Below, piece after piece: positions 6,266 through 8,607 of a stretch of 8,607 nt of DNA. A program made the position numbers and the translations under genes. Position 1 is the first letter of the stretch. Every line of letters starts with the position of its first letter. Location: assembly GCA_002329525.1 (NCBI GenBank), contig DCTI01000237.1, positions 5,854 through 14,460 on the forward strand, given 5' to 3'. This stretch comes from Negativicutes bacterium UBA1444. Lineage in GTDB: Bacteria > Bacillota > Negativicutes > UBA1444. The notes beneath the pieces are model-generated. The model was not told the origin of the DNA. It did not search any database and saw nothing but the letters and a program-made list of their open reading frames with translations.

Positions 6266-6274
6266 TGGTAAAAT
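6266..6274 (+). promoter_or_regulatory. Extended -10 element of the likely htpG promoter
   Basis: TGG followed by TAAAAT forms an extended -10 (TGn plus hexamer) about 43 nt before the htpG start codon. No good -35 hexamer lies 16-18 nt upstream; the bases there are G+C-rich and part of the repeat at 6231-6259. This would suit a promoter that depends on the extended -10 or on an activator. Confidence 0.4.
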
Positions 6275-6316
6275 AATAAGTAGACCAAATCATTCTGACA
6301 CAGGAGGTACTCAACC

Positions 6317-8245
6317 ATGACAGAACAATCGATTGGCAAGCAAACCCGTGAATTTCAGACCGAAACCAAGCAACTGCTCGATCTGATGATCCACTCCATC
6401 TACACCAACCGGGAGATTTTCCTGCGGGAACTGATCTCCAACGCTTCCGACGCCATCGACAAAATCCGCGTCCAGTCCCTGACCAACCATGATCTGCTGG
6501 AAGGCGACCCAGATTTTGCAATCACGCTGGTTGCCGATGAAAAGGCGAACACCCTGACCATCACCGACAACGGCATCGGCATGACCTATGACGAAGTCGT
6601 GGAAAATATCGGCACCATCGCCAAATCCGGCACCAAATCCTTTCTCGAAAAACTGAAGGAATCCGGCGGCGCCGCCGACAGCGAACTCATCGGCCAATTC
6701 GGCGTAGGCTTTTATTCCGCCTTCATGGTCGCGGAAAAAGTCACCCTGATCACCCGCGCACCCGGTCAGCCGAAGGGTATCTGCTGGGAGTCCACCGGCG
6801 ACGGCACTTACACCATCGAGGAGTGCGACCGCGAAAAGCGCGGCACCAGCCTGATTCTGTCGCTGCACCCGGAATTCCGGTCCAGTGAAAATCCGGAGGA
6901 AAATTTCCTCAACCAGTATACGTTGCAACGCCTGGTCAAAAAATACTCCGATTACATCCGCTACCCCATCAAAATGGCCTTCACCGTTAAAGGCAAGGAA
7001 GGCGAGGCCGATACCCAGGAGGTCCGCACCCTGAACTCGATGACCCCGCTCTGGGTCAAATCCAAAAACGAAATCAAACCAGAAGAATACAACCAGTTTT
7101 ACAAGGACGTCTTCCATGCCTGGGACGATCCGCTGGAAGTCATGCACACCAAGGCGGAAGGCGCGGTGGAATACACCACGCTGCTGTTCATCCCCGCCCA
7201 CGCTCCGTTTGATTTTTATCAGCGGGAAACGAACACCGGCATCCGCCTGTACTCGAAAAACGTGTTCGTTATGGACAACTATCAGGATCTGCTGCCGGAA
7301 TATCTGCGGTTCGTCCGTGGTCTGGTCGACTCGCCCGACTTCTCGCTGAACATCTCCCGCGAATTGCTCCAGCACAGCAACCAACTGAAAAAGATCGGCA
7401 AAAATCTCGAAAAGACCATCTTCAAGACCCTCGAGAAGATGTTGGAGAAAGATCGTGACAAATACAAAAAGTTCTGGCAGGAATACGGCAAAGCCATCAA
7501 GAACGGCACATACGCCGATTTCGCGAACCGCGACAAGCTGCAAACCCTGCTGATGTTTCCCTCTTCCCATTCGGTCGACGAGCTGACGACGTTCGACGAA
7601 TACATCGCCCGCATGCCGGCAGGCCAGACCGTCATCTACTACGCTACCGGCAAGGACCGATCCTCGGTCGAACGCTTGCCGCAGATGGAAATCCTGAAGG
7701 AAAAGGGGCTCGAAGTGCTGTATCTGTTCGACCGGGTCGATGAATTCGCCATCGACTCGCTGCGGGAATACAAGGAGAAAAAATTCCAGTCCATCAGCCG
7801 CGGCGACCTGAAGCTGCAGGAACTCGACGCGCCGAAGGACAAGAAGGACGACGAGGTCGCCGACAAAGAAAACGAATCTCTGATCGCCGCCGTGAAGGAG
7901 CAGTTGACAGGCAAGGTGGCCGACGTGAAGATCAGCCACCGCCTCAAAACCAGCCCGGTCTGCCTGGTCAGCGGCGACGAAGGCATCAGCCTGTCGATGG
8001 AGCAGATCCTGTCGGAAATGGACAACTCCATGTACAAGGCCAGCCGCATCCTCGAACTAAATCCCGACCATGAGCTGTTCGGCGTTTTGAGAGAACTGCA
8101 CGCCGCCGCGCCGGACTCCGACAACTTCAAAGACTACTGCGAACTGCTCTACGGCCAGGCCCTGCTGATGGAAGGCCTCACACCGGAAGACCCGATCGGT
8201 TTCGCCGCCAAGGTCGCCCGCCTGATGACCAAACCGGCGAAATAA
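6317..8245 (+). CDS. htpG: Molecular chaperone HtpG (bacterial Hsp90)
   Basis: A 642-aa cytosolic ATP-dependent chaperone, complete and slightly longer than the E. coli protein (624 aa). The N-terminal GHKL ATPase domain (about 1-220) shows the standard motifs: ELISNASDAIDKIR (E38, N42, D45), DNGIGMT (D84), GTIAKSGTKSF (99-109), IGQFGVGFYSAFMVA (125-139) and GTS at 176-178. The middle domain (about 230-500) contains LNISRELLQ with R348, at the place of the ATP-contacting arginine of the family. The C-terminal dimerisation domain (about 530-642) contains SPVCLVSGDEGISLSMEQIL; there is no MEEVD tail, as expected for bacteria. The ATG at 6317 follows AGGAGG by 9 nt. The gene is monocistronic, divergent from the DUF969 operon and closed by the terminator at 8278-8321. 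No heat-shock operator of a known type is visible upstream. Confidence 0.97.
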   Translation: MTEQSIGKQTREFQTETKQLLDLMIHSIYTNREIFLRELISNASDAIDKIRVQSLTNHDLLEGDPDFAITLVADEKANTLTITDNGIGMTYDEVVENIGTIAKSGTKSFLEKLKESGGAADSELIGQFGVGFYSAFMVAEKVTLITRAPGQPKGICWESTGDGTYTIEECDREKRGTSLILSLHPEFRSSENPEENFLNQYTLQRLVKKYSDYIRYPIKMAFTVKGKEGEADTQEVRTLNSMTPLWVKSKNEIKPEEYNQFYKDVFHAWDDPLEVMHTKAEGAVEYTTLLFIPAHAPFDFYQRETNTGIRLYSKNVFVMDNYQDLLPEYLRFVRGLVDSPDFSLNISRELLQHSNQLKKIGKNLEKTIFKTLEKMLEKDRDKYKKFWQEYGKAIKNGTYADFANRDKLQTLLMFPSSHSVDELTTFDEYIARMPAGQTVIYYATGKDRSSVERLPQMEILKEKGLEVLYLFDRVDEFAIDSLREYKEKKFQSISRGDLKLQELDAPKDKKDDEVADKENESLIAAVKEQLTGKVADVKISHRLKTSPVCLVSGDEGISLSMEQILSEMDNSMYKASRILELNPDHELFGVLRELHAAAPDSDNFKDYCELLYGQALLMEGLTPEDPIGFAAKVARLMTKPAK

Positions 8246-8277
8246 TCGCCGTCTTTGTCGGCGAATAAACAAAAGCA

Positions 8278-8321
8278 AAAGGCTGTCCCACGCTGGCAAA
8301 AAGCCAGGCGGGACAGCCTTT
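8278..8321. terminator. Bidirectional rho-independent terminator between htpG and the right-edge HD-GYP gene
   Basis: AAAGGCTGTCCC (8278-8289) pairs perfectly with GGGACAGCCTTT (8310-8321), 12 bp. An inner CTGGC/GCCAG stem caps it with an AAAAA loop, and a small internal loop lies between the two stems. On the plus strand the tail is short (TTTAT). On the minus strand it is richer (TTTTGCTTTTGTTTA). It serves the two convergent genes, starting 32 nt after the htpG stop and 20 nt after the other gene's stop. Confidence 0.9.
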
Positions 8322-8341
8322 ATCAATGTTCTGAACCGTTC

Positions 8342-8607
8342 TTATTCCCTGTAAATCCTGCCGTTTGGCGACTGAAAGGCACCCTGGATCTCGATAAACT
8401 TTTCCACCAGCGTCGGATCGAACTGCGTTCCGGCATTTCGCCGCAACTCTGCAAGCGCATCCTGGTGGTGTATCGCCTTGCGGTACGGGCGGTCGCTGGT
8501 CATGGCGTCATAGGCATCCGCGATGCACAGGCAGCGGGCTCCGATGGGGATATCCTCGCCCGCCAGGCCCCTGGGGTAGCCCTTGCCGTCCCAGCGTTCG
8601 TGGTGGC
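8342..8607 (-). CDS. C-terminal part of an HD-GYP domain protein (probable c-di-GMP phosphodiesterase), cut by the right edge
   Basis: The last 87 residues are visible, in frame from 8605 down to a TAA at 8344-8342. They open with HHERWDGKGYPRG, the GYP signature. IGARCLCIADAYDAMTSDRPYRKA follows, then the usual family ending, ALAELRRNAGTQFDPTLVEKF. All motif residues seen are canonical, in contrast to the HD-GYP protein at 700-1797. The HD motif, the N-terminal part and any sensor domain lie outside the window, so activity and input signal cannot be judged. The protein ends about 14 residues after the domain with no further module. Transcription stops at the shared terminator. Confidence 0.9.
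   Translation of the reverse strand, partial: HHERWDGKGYPRGLAGEDIPIGARCLCIADAYDAMTSDRPYRKAIHHQDALAELRRNAGTQFDPTLVEKFIEIQGAFQSPNGRIYRE

Noticed and set aside
6311..7939. A 542-aa open frame on the minus strand inside htpG
   Set aside because: It is the complement of a strongly conserved chaperone gene with clear motifs on the plus strand; the long open frame comes from htpG codon use.
8246..8264. TCGCCG/CGGCGA hairpin right after the htpG stop
   Set aside because: It has only a 6-bp stem and no T-run. The much stronger terminator 14 nt further on explains the end of transcription.

Overview
The window looks like chromosomal DNA of a moderately G+C-rich (visually mid-50s percent) member of the Firmicutes (Bacillota), probably Clostridia or Negativicutes. 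The evidence is strong AGGAGG-type Shine-Dalgarno sites, use of GTG and TTG starts, a NiaR/3H-domain regulator, the DUF969-DUF979-pcp gene set, and two HD-GYP proteins. A signal-peptide-bearing S9 peptidase of this kind would fit a diderm Firmicute, but the genus cannot be fixed from the sequence. I see no mobile element, CRISPR array, tRNA or rRNA.

Layout. Positions 1-146 are the space downstream of niaR. They hold a hairpin terminator that overlaps a near-consensus promoter, a tandem-repeat operator candidate, and the first codons of a minus-strand gene that runs off the left edge. The minus strand then carries niaR (147-665) and an HD-GYP protein (700-1797), likely one transcript from a promoter at about 1832-1860 that overlaps a perfect 9-bp inverted repeat. 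Upstream of these, also on the minus strand, is a compact four-gene operon transcribed from 6104 down to 1902: a DUF969 membrane protein, a DUF979 membrane protein (4-nt overlap), pyroglutamyl-peptidase I (pcp) and an exported S9 serine peptidase. A 212-bp divergent intergenic region rich in short repeats separates it from htpG (Hsp90), which runs on the plus strand from 6317 to 8245. A bidirectional terminator (8278-8321) separates htpG from the C-terminal end of a second, canonical HD-GYP protein entering from the right edge on the minus strand.

How the genes fit together. DUF969 and DUF979 look like two halves of one polytopic transporter. With Pcp, which releases 5-oxoproline (pyroglutamate) from peptide N-termini, and an exported oligopeptidase, they suggest a peptide or 5-oxoproline scavenging module; the transported substrate is inferred. 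NiaR should act as a niacin-responsive repressor of NAD-precursor genes, and the gene starting just downstream at position 8 is a natural candidate target. The complete HD-GYP protein lacks the histidine of its HD motif (it reads MDIGE), so it may not be an active c-di-GMP phosphodiesterase, unlike the standard-looking fragment at the right edge.
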